Part shown: positions 52,025-60,400 of the stretch, piece by piece
How the letters are laid out: each line of letters begins with the position of its first letter
How positions within the stretch are numbered: the stretch's first letter is position 1
Source of the DNA: Bacteriovoracaceae bacterium
GTDB lineage: Bacteria > Bdellovibrionota > Bacteriovoracia > Bacteriovoracales > Bacteriovoracaceae
DNA length: 64,000 nucleotides
Assembly (NCBI GenBank): GCA_023701435.1
Contig: JAMPXB010000005.1
Coordinates: 124,001 to 188,000, forward strand
Direction: 5' to 3'
The notes under the pieces: model-generated
What the model was told of the DNA's origin: nothing
Seen by the model: the letters and a program-made list of their open reading frames with translations, nothing else
Database searches by the model: none
Translations under genes and position numbers: made by a program

Positions 52025-53629
52025 CTAATCTTTTAAAATAATCTTATCAATTTTACTGTTAAACAATTTCTCCGCTTCTTTTACATACGGATCATTTAAA
52101 ATTCTCTGACGACGTTCTTCTTCAATGTTGATTTTTCTTTCGTCATCAATTTCGACTTTCGTCTTAAAATTTTTATCCAGCTTCTCTTCATCGCTAATCA
52201 ACTGAGTCCGAAACTGGATCTTCTCGATATCAATTTCAAAGAAGTCGGCCAAGTGATTTTTTAATCTGGCGTAAACATCTTTTTCGTCCACGTATTCCTT
52301 AAACACCACGGCATTTTCAGGAAATGCGATGGAAACAATTAAAGGTACGGATACGGTATCTATTTCTTCAAAAAGATTTCCGTGCTCGATATTGGCCGCT
52401 GTTGCCGGAGACGTTTGTCGTAAATAGACCAAAAAATCATTCCAGGTTTTCACTGGAGCTTTTGGTGCTGCTACAACTTCAACCGTTCCGGCTTCAAGCT
52501 TTCCCGGCTGTGGAATCTCGCTTAGCTTTAAATCCTCTCCTGTCAAAATAGACCTGCGCAAGCAGATTTTTTGAAGCAAGATGAGTACTACTTTTTCCGG
52601 ATTCATGGTGGTGAGTGCCCAGTTAAGGTCTTTCACCAAGGTTTCATAAATCCAAAATAGTTCCGCAATCGTGATGTCTTTCAGACTATTGGCGGCTAAA
52701 ACTTCTTCTTTATAAAGTCTTTCTTGTTCATCAATCGAATTAATAACCTGGTAAAACCCGTCCAGAATCTGGTCACAAAGTTTCTTCAGATCAATATTTT
52801 CATCAATCAACTGTTTATAGATTTTAGAAGTGGTCTTGGTATCACCGGTCAGGATCCCCGATAAAACTTCCTTCATGGCGGAAGTTCCGGCCAGACCCAA
52901 GGCTTGAGTGAGGGACTCTTCAGTCACCACATTGTTACCAGAAAGACCCAGGACCTGATCAAAGATCGACAAGGTGTCGCGAACTGAGCCCTGTCCAAGC
53001 TCTGCTAGTTTGGTGGCGATTTTTGGGTGTGAGAAACTTATACCTTCGGCCTTAGCAATGTTCAGCACATGCTGGGCAAGTGTTTCTACTGCTACATTTT
53101 TGAAGTCATAGCGCTGACAACGAGAAATAACTGTTCCTAACAATTTATGAGGATCAGTCGTCGCCAGAATAAAGATGGCGTGTGCCGGCGGTTCTTCCAA
53201 AGTCTTAAGGAGAGCATTGAAGGCAGAAACCGACAGCATGTGAACTTCATCGATTACATAAATTTTATGCTTTCCACGAGTTGGCAGATACTGCACGTTC
53301 TCAATAAGGGCACGGACATCGTCCACGCTGTTATTAGAAGCGCCATCAATTTCTGTGTAGTCCATTGAACTACCGGAATCAATATCTCTGCAGGTTTCAC
53401 AAACCAGGCAAGGATTAAAATCCGGCTTACGGTTTTCGCAACGAATGGCCTTGGCAAACAACCTTGCAATGGATGTTTTGCCTACGCCGCGCGTTCCGGT
53501 AAAAAGATAAGCATGGGCAAGCTTATCTTGCTTGATCGCATTTTGCAGGGTCCGGGTAACGTGGCCTTGTCCGACAACTTCTTCAAATTGCTTGGGACGC
53601 CACTTCCTGGCCAACACTTGATAGGCCAT
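52025..53629 (-). CDS. dnaX: DNA polymerase III subunit gamma/tau
   Basis: About 534 residues. AYQVLARKWRPKQFEEVVGQ, Walker A TGTRGVGKT near residue 47, the zinc-binding C-x8-C-x2-C-x2-C (CENRKPDFNPCLVCETC) and IDEVHMLS are canonical. The tau C-terminal part is long and acidic. It is the clamp-loader ATPase. ATG 53629 is chosen because GGAG lies just before it and the conserved N-terminus begins there; the frame is open to 53683. The SRP RNA gene lies upstream. Confidence 0.96.
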   Translation of the reverse strand: MAYQVLARKWRPKQFEEVVGQGHVTRTLQNAIKQDKLAHAYLFTGTRGVGKTSIARLFAKAIRCENRKPDFNPCLVCETCRDIDSGSSMDYTEIDGASNNSVDDVRALIENVQYLPTRGKHKIYVIDEVHMLSVSAFNALLKTLEEPPAHAIFILATTDPHKLLGTVISRCQRYDFKNVAVETLAQHVLNIAKAEGISFSHPKIATKLAELGQGSVRDTLSIFDQVLGLSGNNVVTEESLTQALGLAGTSAMKEVLSGILTGDTKTTSKIYKQLIDENIDLKKLCDQILDGFYQVINSIDEQERLYKEEVLAANSLKDITIAELFWIYETLVKDLNWALTTMNPEKVVLILLQKICLRRSILTGEDLKLSEIPQPGKLEAGTVEVVAAPKAPVKTWNDFLVYLRQTSPATAANIEHGNLFEEIDTVSVPLIVSIAFPENAVVFKEYVDEKDVYARLKNHLADFFEIDIEKIQFRTQLISDEEKLDKNFKTKVEIDDERKINIEEERRQRILNDPYVKEAEKLFNSKIDKIILKD

Positions 53630-53736
53630 AACACTCCAAAAATTTTGGGTTTTGAGAGTCGCAAAATAGGGGAGTAAGGACACTAAGTCATGGCGCAGAT
53701 GCTAGGGATTTCCAATAAAACATTGATGTAAGAACT

Positions 53737-53762
53737 TATCAGAATCGATAAGATTTATCGCC
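53737..53762 (-). promoter_or_regulatory. Overlapping inverted repeats in the SRP RNA-dnaX spacer
   Basis: CTTATC/GATAAG (53737-53754) and CGATAA/TTATCG (53748-53762) share the GATAA segment, so only one hairpin can form at a time. The rest of the spacer 53630-53880 shows no gene. It may be an operator or a small switch in a dnaX leader. Confidence 0.35.
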
Positions 53763-53880
53763 ATTCCCTTGGCCTTTTACTCTCGAAAAAGAAACTCTCG
53801 TTATAATTGTTCCATCCCAGATAAATCTTAAGCTTTTACTACGATTCAAGAATTTAGAAGGGATTTGGAGAAATATTAGT

Positions 53881-53979
53881 AGCAGCCTGAACTTAAACAC
53901 AACATCCCAAACCGCTACCGTTGCTCCATTCCTGGCCTGGCGGGGTTGACGGCGAAACGCTCATCTAAGACAGACTGCC
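53881..53979 (-). ncRNA. ffs: Signal recognition particle RNA (small bacterial type)
   Basis: About 99 bases. Domain IV is diagnostic: CAGG (53939-53936) and AGCA (53925-53922) form the symmetric loop, CCA/TGG the stem and GGAA (53932-53929) the tetraloop. The ends GGCAGTCTG and CAGGCTGCT pair over nine positions, with CTTAGA/TTTAAG inside. AGCAACGGTAGCGG after domain IV is typical. The RNA binds Ffh for membrane-protein targeting. ffs upstream of dnaX-ybaB-recR is also known from Firmicutes. No terminator is seen before dnaX, so processing or read-through is possible. The exact 3' end is uncertain. Confidence 0.9.
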
Positions 53980-53986
53980 GAGAGAG

Positions 53987-54015
53987 ATACTAGACGGGAA
54001 GTAGCCCCTTGTAAA
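53987..54015 (-). promoter_or_regulatory. Sigma70-like promoter of the SRP RNA
   Basis: TTTACA (54015-54010) and TAGTAT (53992-53987) are 17 bases apart. The predicted start at 53980-53979 coincides with the first G of the folded SRP RNA, which supports both calls. Confidence 0.75.
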
Positions 54016-54041
54016 GAGATGATGGGGGGCACCAAGAAGAC

Positions 54042-55211
54042 TTAGTTCTCGGTGCTGAGAATTCTATTTGATATATCTAATTGTTCCTGAAGATAAGACT
54101 CAACCATGGAGCCTTTTTGTTCTGGACCAAGAGCGTTCAATAAGCGGCCATAACGTTCTACCCACATTTCGGCATTAGCACGCAACCCGCTATTGGCAGC
54201 GGTCATATATTTCTGTTCATATTTTTCCGGAGTCATCAGAAGCTTAAGTGGTTTCCTGATTCTCGGGGCAGTTAAAACACTTAAGCCTTCAGTTAAAAAC
54301 TTCACACCGCTGGGGTAAGCCGGATAATTGTTCATTAAAGAGCCCACCTGTACCGGATGAAAACCTCTCTCAGGCAAGACCTTGGCCAGCAGCTTATTAC
54401 TTGGCATCTTCGCCAGCACCGCCAAATCGGCGTACATCAAAAAAGTATTGGATGGTAAGGCCAGGTTAGTTAATTTTTGAATGAACTTTTGATCAACTTT
54501 GATCTTTTCATTAATCCCCAGCACATTGGAACTATTAATGGAAAGGTGAGCACAGTTATTAGTTAATTTGTCCCAAACATAAGCAGGACCGCTCTTATAT
54601 TGCAGATTCGCCTCATTTAAATACTGAGCGAGTGCTGGCAGTGATTCTTTAGGAGTAGGTATACGGACACAATGAAGCTCCCGCGCCCAATTGACTGCAT
54701 ATTCAGTCCCGAGGGTGGCGTCGGCTACCGCCGTCAGGTATTCGGGAGAATTGTAGGCCAAACTCGCAGGAACTGCGCCCTTATGAACCACATCTTGAAA
54801 GACTTTAAGATCAGTCACTTTTTGAATGACCTCTTTAACATCTTCATTGGTAATAGCCTTCATTTCTTTGTCGCCAAAGAAAGTCAGATCACGACCTGGA
54901 ACTGCCACCCACATGACATTGGAAAAGTTTTTATCCAAAGAAATGCCCACACCTTCATGGGGATATTGCTCCCGCAACTGAGGCTCAACCTCAGAACATG
55001 GAATCACTTGGGGATATGAGGAGCGGTAGTCTTTACATAAACCATGGATATAGGTGAAGCCGTGACCAGGACTTCCTCCCTCTTCACCATTTTGGAGCTT
55101 CCACTGGGTGCCAGTACAGTATTCAAAATAGGTTGGGAAATGGTCCTCATAAGCGGCGGACGCTAAAGAAGAAACCATCAAGAGAGAGAAGGATAAAAAT
55201 AATTTATTCAT
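54042..55211 (-). CDS. Hypothetical secreted protein
   Basis: 389 residues with signal peptide MNKLFLSFSLLMVSSLASA and cleavage near ASA-AYEDH. The N-terminal half has four Cys (CTGTQW, CKDYRSSY, IPCSEVEP, LHCVRIP). Near residue 220 WDKLTNNCAHLSINSSNVLG resembles the NC-H motif of DUF4105 or NlpC-like proteins, but no catalytic set can be shown. The C-terminal part is helical. It is monocistronic, upstream of the SRP promoter. Periplasmic or exported; function unknown. Confidence 0.8.
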   Translation of the reverse strand: MNKLFLSFSLLMVSSLASAAYEDHFPTYFEYCTGTQWKLQNGEEGGSPGHGFTYIHGLCKDYRSSYPQVIPCSEVEPQLREQYPHEGVGISLDKNFSNVMWVAVPGRDLTFFGDKEMKAITNEDVKEVIQKVTDLKVFQDVVHKGAVPASLAYNSPEYLTAVADATLGTEYAVNWARELHCVRIPTPKESLPALAQYLNEANLQYKSGPAYVWDKLTNNCAHLSINSSNVLGINEKIKVDQKFIQKLTNLALPSNTFLMYADLAVLAKMPSNKLLAKVLPERGFHPVQVGSLMNNYPAYPSGVKFLTEGLSVLTAPRIRKPLKLLMTPEKYEQKYMTAANSGLRANAEMWVERYGRLLNALGPEQKGSMVESYLQEQLDISNRILSTEN

Positions 55212-55310
55212 AGAGGTATTTTAACTGCTTCCTGAGTAATGAGGAGTAGTCCTGAAAATATTACAAATGGCACTGGTTATGCACCTTTATTTAAGTGCCA
55301 GGAGGTCATT

Positions 55311-55448
55311 ATGAATAAAGAAGAGCTTAAGAACAAATTTGGTAACGTAAAATCCAAGATTAAGGATGCCGTGAATAAGGAGGTTCGCAATAAAGACGTC
55401 GAGATGGTTAAGGATAAGAAAACAGGAAAAACTGAAAAATCAAAGTAA
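55311..55448 (+). CDS. Small CsbD-like stress protein
   Basis: 45 residues, very lysine-rich and predicted helical (NKEELKNKFGNVKSKIKDAV). Length and the K-x-GxxK rhythm resemble the CsbD family of stress-induced proteins, though the usual DD motif is missing. The ATG 55311 lies five bases after AGGAGG; the frame is open upstream but has no other ribosome site. A strong terminator follows immediately, so it is a single-gene unit. Confidence 0.75.
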   Translation: MNKEELKNKFGNVKSKIKDAVNKEVRNKDVEMVKDKKTGKTEKSK

Positions 55449-55474
55449 GGAAAGCCGTTTGGCTTTCCTTTTTT
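55447..55474 (+). terminator. Intrinsic terminator of the CsbD-like gene
   Basis: A perfect ten-base stem AAGGAAAGCC/GGCTTTCCTT with a GTTT loop is followed by TTTT. The left arm overlaps the stop codon. Confidence 0.92.
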
Positions 55475-55481
55475 ATAAAAC

Positions 55482-55844
55482 TTACTCAGCTATACATTCG
55501 ATGGGAGACTCAATATCCCCATTGATAAAAACTCCCTCGTGAACAGATTCTTTTTCGTCATGTTCGACCGTTTTGTTTAACTTTACAGTAAAACGGTAAC
55601 CTTCATGATCGCGGTACTTGAATGTCAGTGTATTTTTAGTTCTCTTTTCCACAGTGATCACTGATTTTGATTGGCCAAAATAGAGTGGATTCTTGGAATT
55701 AAGACCAGCCAGATAAAAGCCCCCAATGGCCCTAGAGCGGCACATGAGATTATTAATTTTAGACAGATCTATTGTTGATCCTGCACTTGCAAAAACTTGT
55801 ACGCTTGATAGAAAAAGTGTGACGGCTAAAAACCATATTTTCAT
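55482..55844 (-). CDS. Small hypothetical secreted protein
   Basis: 120 residues with signal peptide MKIWFLAVTLFLSSVQVFA. Two Cys (LMCRSRA and the near-terminal IECIAE) may form a disulfide. The body is beta-rich (KNTLTFKYRDHEGYRFTVKL). No known family. It converges with the CsbD-like gene, 33 bases apart. Confidence 0.72.
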   Translation of the reverse strand: MKIWFLAVTLFLSSVQVFASAGSTIDLSKINNLMCRSRAIGGFYLAGLNSKNPLYFGQSKSVITVEKRTKNTLTFKYRDHEGYRFTVKLNKTVEHDEKESVHEGVFINGDIESPIECIAE

Positions 55845-55920
55845 AAAGACTCCTGGGTTTGCCGCAGGGTAACATGTGGAAGAAATCCATGGATTTTATT
55901 TGAAAAATTTACAGGGAAAA

Positions 55921-56010
55921 TGGCGGAGTTGGAGAGATTCGAACTCTCGAATGGCTTTCACCATTACACGCTTTCCAAGCGTGCTCCTTCGACCGCACGG
56001 ACAATTCTCC
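55921..56010 (-). tRNA. tRNA-Ser (GGA anticodon), atypical acceptor stem
   Basis: 90 bases with encoded CCA. The anticodon arm CACGC-TTGGAAA-GCGTG reads GGA (codons UCU/UCC). The variable arm AATGG/CCATT and the T arm GAGAG-TTCGAAT-CTCTC are perfect. The acceptor 5' strand GGAGAAT does not match the 3' strand CAACTCC at positions 5-7 (A-A, A-A, T-C); only the outer four pairs form. A bulged pairing of GGAG and TTG with CAACTCC is possible but would consume positions 8-9. It could be functional, or altered by an integration event, given the integrase remnant upstream. Confidence 0.85.
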
Positions 56011-56108
56011 ATTGAGTGCGATATTTAATTATTAACAACTTATGAGGTTTTTGTCTCAAACCTTCCCGCAATAATCTAATCCATCACCTTGATGGCCTCT
56101 TCACTGTC

Positions 56109-56585
56109 TCAGCAATTAATGTCTAAATTAAGTAATTTACTCTTACGAATTCTTGTCGAATAAAACAACCAAATGATGGCAGTATAAAGCGCCCGAAAAT
56201 GTGGATACTTAGTCTTAAAAAACTGTTCAAAAATTTTCTGAAGATTACTATGATAATTCTTAGAAATCTTCCTCGTGTTATTCAACCTAGTCCTGTCACC
56301 CAGCGAAGAGGATTCTGAACCAAAGCCCATTCTCAACAAGAAACCACCTGTTGATCGTAGAGCACCAATGATAGCGCAGGAAGATGCTTTAGATAAAAAC
56401 GTCGTTCTTGATTTGATGTATTCGTGAATGAGATCAAGATCAATATCTTCAATCTTAGGAGTCAGCTTTCTTCGCTTAAGCCATATACCAAATTTTGCGA
56501 GTTCTCTTTCTCTGTTTCTAACCTGGTTAATTGAGATGTCGCGAACTGCATACTCTTTCAAAAACCATAAACTAAATTTTCCCAT
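56109..56585 (-). pseudogene. Truncated tyrosine recombinase (integrase remnant)
   Basis: 158 residues. The N-terminal SAM-like core-binding domain is present (LAKFGIWLKRRKLTPKIEDIDLDLIHEYIK). The catalytic domain begins with LYTAIIWLFYSTRIRKSKLLNLDI, which contains the first catalytic Arg region (usually STGLRxSEL), and stops right there. The HxxR and Tyr motifs are missing. No continuing frame with those motifs was seen in the 100 bases to the tRNA. It therefore looks like the broken integrase of a lost element next to tRNA-Ser. Confidence 0.75.
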
Positions 56586-56894
56586 CTCCTCATTTTGTGC
56601 TCCTAATCTGGGTTAAAAACCGCGAATCTTACATCTTGCAAGATATTGAAACCAGGAGGCTTGATGAATTTCCAATAAGTTGAATGAACTAAACGATATA
56701 TTTTTTGAAGATATGACGATTTGTATGATGCTTTCGGGCCTTGATAAACCCCGGCAACACGACAGAATTTTTTAGATTTCTGGTTATAGGGAGTCTTGGG
56801 ACCAAATTGCCAAAGTTCTCAAAAATTTTTGTAGTTTCGAGAATTTTTTGGCAAAAATTTGGCACAGAGGTGGGGGCTGAGGTGTAAGAAAGTA
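56586..56894. other. Non-coding stretch with a long imperfect inverted repeat
   Basis: No gene is seen in these 309 bases. An inverted repeat spans 56802-56862: CCAAATT-GCCAAA-TTCTC on the left and GAGAA-TTTGGC-AATTTGG on the right, with short offsets. TTTGGCA is also repeated directly near 56847-56864. It could be a terminator-like remnant or an element end; the flanking integrase fragment makes the latter plausible. Confidence 0.45.
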
Positions 56895-57422
56895 TTATTT
56901 CGCATCTTCAACTTTAGGCATTGGCATCATTTGCTTTTTATCTTTCGTCATATTCAAGATGAAAGCCTCGCCCCCACTCGTCCTAAAGTACATTTTTCGG
57001 AGAGGTGCTTTAAAACTAAAATCAATGCGTCCTAAGGCCTCAGAAGATTTGAGGAATACACTAGACTCTTTTTTAGCTTCCATAGTTCCTGTTGGTTTAA
57101 AACTGACTAATCTTTTTTTCTTTTTAGTAAAAATTTCAATAGTCAATTCTTTCTCGGTATTGTCGCATCTAAAATCCAAAATAGCTTTACCGTATAATTT
57201 GCCTTTTTTTTCATAGTAAGCCCCGGAATAGTGCCCCTTCAAAAGTAAGCAGGTCTTTGAGCTTAATGGCATTAATCCCATGCCTACACCTTCTAAAAAT
57301 GCAACCTCTTGGAGACTTCCTTTCTCGAGAGATGCACATTTTTCTTGTACTTTAGATAATCCAGGTTCAAAGGCGAAAACATGACCCAAGGTAAAAAGAT
57401 AAATCCATATTAAAGTTTTCAT
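56895..57422 (-). CDS. Exported partner protein of the RHS gene
   Basis: 175 residues with signal peptide MKTLIWIYLFTLGHVFA. The mature protein is about 158 residues, beta-rich and basic, with Cys residues in EKCASL, KTCLLL and FRCDN. Its ATG overlaps the stop of the giant RHS gene (ATGA), so it is translated with it. No known family is recognised. Small genes coupled to the 3' end of RHS genes are often immunity proteins, and an export signal would suit protection in the periplasm. A chaperone or structural partner is equally possible. Confidence 0.7.
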   Translation of the reverse strand: MKTLIWIYLFTLGHVFAFEPGLSKVQEKCASLEKGSLQEVAFLEGVGMGLMPLSSKTCLLLKGHYSGAYYEKKGKLYGKAILDFRCDNTEKELTIEIFTKKKKRLVSFKPTGTMEAKKESSVFLKSSEALGRIDFSFKAPLRKMYFRTSGGEAFILNMTKDKKQMMPMPKVEDAK

Positions 57423-60400
57423 TTTGGTATCACCTTATCAATATCAATGCCTATTTGAGTGTCAAAATCGTTATAAATATTTCTACCAGCATCATCGATA
57501 TTTATGCCCTCTAATTCTTCGAGAGAACAAGTACGTCCTTCAAGGCAATCGGTTTGGCTTTCTAAAGCATCCCTTGTAATGTCGGTCTCGCTGGCTAATT
57601 CTTCATTTGCCTCGTAAGCAGATGGATTTCTTCCGGCCAAAGAAGAACCTACTCGATATCCTGCAATTCCTCCAGCAATGGCGCCACCTATAAACCCTTC
57701 TTTAAAGCTTCCAACTCCAAAAGCTTCATAACCAATACCACCAACCGCGCCGCCTACAATTGCGCCAATAACCATCCCGGACCATGCCCCCGTTGCAAAA
57801 GCTCCAGCAGCTAGACCTCCAGTGTATCCAGCGGCAATAAGAATTCCAACTTTTATTAAGGTTTGCTGATCTTGCTTAGAAAGTGTTATCCTTGGCAGTT
57901 TAAAGAATCTTCCAGTGGGGTCGATCAGGTTAATCGGATTGTTCGCAGCATAGATGTACTTGCTATTAAACGTTTTCGGGCTGGCGCGTCTTCCGGGGTG
58001 AGGATCCTCTGTAAGAAACCGACCTAGACCAGGGTCATAATATCTCGCTCTATAGTAATAAAGCCCTGTCTCCGAATCAATCTCCCGACCAGTATAGGTG
58101 AAATTCGGAGTAATAAGAGGACTTCCTGTTATGTCATTACCGTTTCCATCTTTTATGGCTAGTATTCGTCCAAAAGACGAGTAGGAATAGTGCTGGACTA
58201 CCGCTCCACTTGCGTCTGTGATATCAACAATAGATCCCAGATCATCTTTAAGATAGAAATAGCTTCCTTCTGTGGTGGCAAGCTTCTTTGATCTTATATC
58301 CGCACTTAGAATATCATCCATTCTAAGTGAAGAGTGGGTATAGATAGCCAATGTATTATCGGATTCATCCAGCTCTGCCAGGATGTCTTGACCGTTGTAC
58401 AGGTACTTACGCGAGAACTCATTTAGCTTTTCAAAGTCTTTAACTACCTTGGCCGTTCTTCTTCCAAGAGCATCGTAAAAGTAGTCGGAAGATTTAATTA
58501 AAATACCGTTTTTGTATTCAGTAACCTTGATAAGTTGATTTTCTGAAGAGTAATCGTAGTTTACAAAATTGCCATTAATTACCTTTTCGGTCTTCTTAAT
58601 GAGATTGCCGTTATTGTCGTAAAAATAGTCGTATTTCCAATCTCGCACAAGTCTTTGTGATTTTTCATCGTACGCTGAACTACCAAACTGGTCTGCAAGG
58701 CGATTGCCCAATGAATCGTAGTTAAATACCTCGTTCTGATATTCAGTTGGAAGTTCAGTATTGGTAGATGACACTAATTGTGAATTAGAATCATAACCCC
58801 AGTTCGATATTCCACTTTGTGTGACCAGAGATGTCTTGTTTCCAATAAAGTCCCTGGTATATGCATATGAATTTAGAAGTTGGTTCCCTGTCTTGTGAGT
58901 AATGGATGAAATGGTGCTATTCTTATCAAACGCAAATCCGGAAACGCTTTGAGGTCGGCTAATAGCTATCAGGCGGTTAGCAGAGTCATAACTAAACCCA
59001 AAATTCTCACCAATATGATTTTTGAGATTAGTGAGCCTTCCTTCATTGTCACGAGAATAAGTGAAAGTACCAAAACTACTTCCCATTGAAATTAAATAGC
59101 CCAGCTTGTTATAAGAATAGCTTAAAGTTGCAGTTGGAAGAATAGAGCCACTAGCGATTGTTGATGTAACAAAGTATTTACTTCCAATCTTATTATAACT
59201 GAAATTGATTTCTGAATCATTGTCTGAAATAGCCGTCATGTTCCCGTAATCATCATAAATCATCTCGTACGTATTATCTGGAAGAATCTTCTTTATGAGC
59301 TGATTGCTTTCATCATATACAAAAATTTTTACATTTCCGTTCGGGTCGACCTCTTTAATGACATTTGAGCTTTCATCGTAAGCCAATGAATAAACTTGAC
59401 CAACAGGTGAAATCTTTTTCACCATACGATCCATAGAATCATATTCGAATATCGTTTTATTACCCTTTGGATCAGAGATGAGAGATAGTTGTCCTGTTAA
59501 TGTATATTGATAGGCAGTAGTATCTCCAATAGGGGTACTGGAAGTTACGCCTGTAGTAACAGATAGGAGACGGTTAAAGAGATCAAAAGAGTATAAGGTC
59601 GAAATTCCTTTAGCCGAGACTTTTTCAATAAGGTTCCCTGCGGCATCCCGTATGAAACTTGTTTTTTCTTCCTGAGGACTGGTTAGAACAATTAGGTTTC
59701 CAACATCATCATATTCAAAAGAAGTCGTGTTCCCTTGAGCATTAGTAGCAGAATTTAATAGACCATTTGGCAAATATGATTTGAAGACAGAGTTTCCGTT
59801 AAAATCTTTTTCTTGTGTAGCTCGACCTAGCTGATCATAGAAGACTTCATTTGTGGCTCCTAAAGCATTTGTGAATTTTGTAAGAAGGCCTAAGTGGTTG
59901 TAGACAAATGATTCAGCATGATCTGCAGCTGAATCATATTTGTAGATCAGATCGCCATATTGGTTATAGTTAAACTCAGTATAGGTACCATCAAATTTCA
60001 CGATCTTTGTTGGACGACCGTTTAAGTCTCTTTCAATTGTTGTCGTCCTGTCCTTGTGGTCAGTAATAGATGTAACTACACCTGTCTTATCTTTTGTAAG
60101 ATGGGTCTCTACACCTTTGGCATCTTTGTAGACATCAACAATTTCTCTGTCTTCATTGACTGGAGCTTTTGTCTCTTGGCTGTAGTTGCCTGATACATAT
60201 GTCTTGCCCAAACCATCTACGACTTTTTGTGAAGAATTGTCTGGAAGAATAACTTCGCTCAATTTGTTCCATTGATTATACAAATATCGAGTCTTGGCAC
60301 CTTTCTGGTCTGTTTCATTCTGTAAGAGACCGTCTTCGGAATACTGATAGTATTTATTTGTTCCATCAGGAAATGTCACAGAGGCCAAAAAGTTGCCATT

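Noticed and set aside
53630-53683. Extended DnaX N-terminus
   Set aside because: DnaX begins at MAYQVLARKWRP, with GGAG just upstream; the extra codons carry no conserved residues.
54004-54030. GCCCC/GGGGC hairpin after the 54-kb secreted-protein gene as a terminator
   Set aside because: The loop is 17 bases, no T-run follows, and the region contains the SRP promoter.
55239-55310. Extended N-terminus of the CsbD-like protein
   Set aside because: The only ribosome site (AGGAGG) lies directly before ATG 55311; the upstream codons have none and show no family similarity.
56011-56108. Continuation of the integrase catalytic domain in another frame
   Set aside because: All three minus-strand frames toward the tRNA were checked by eye and lack HxxR or the active Tyr, so a simple single frameshift does not restore it.
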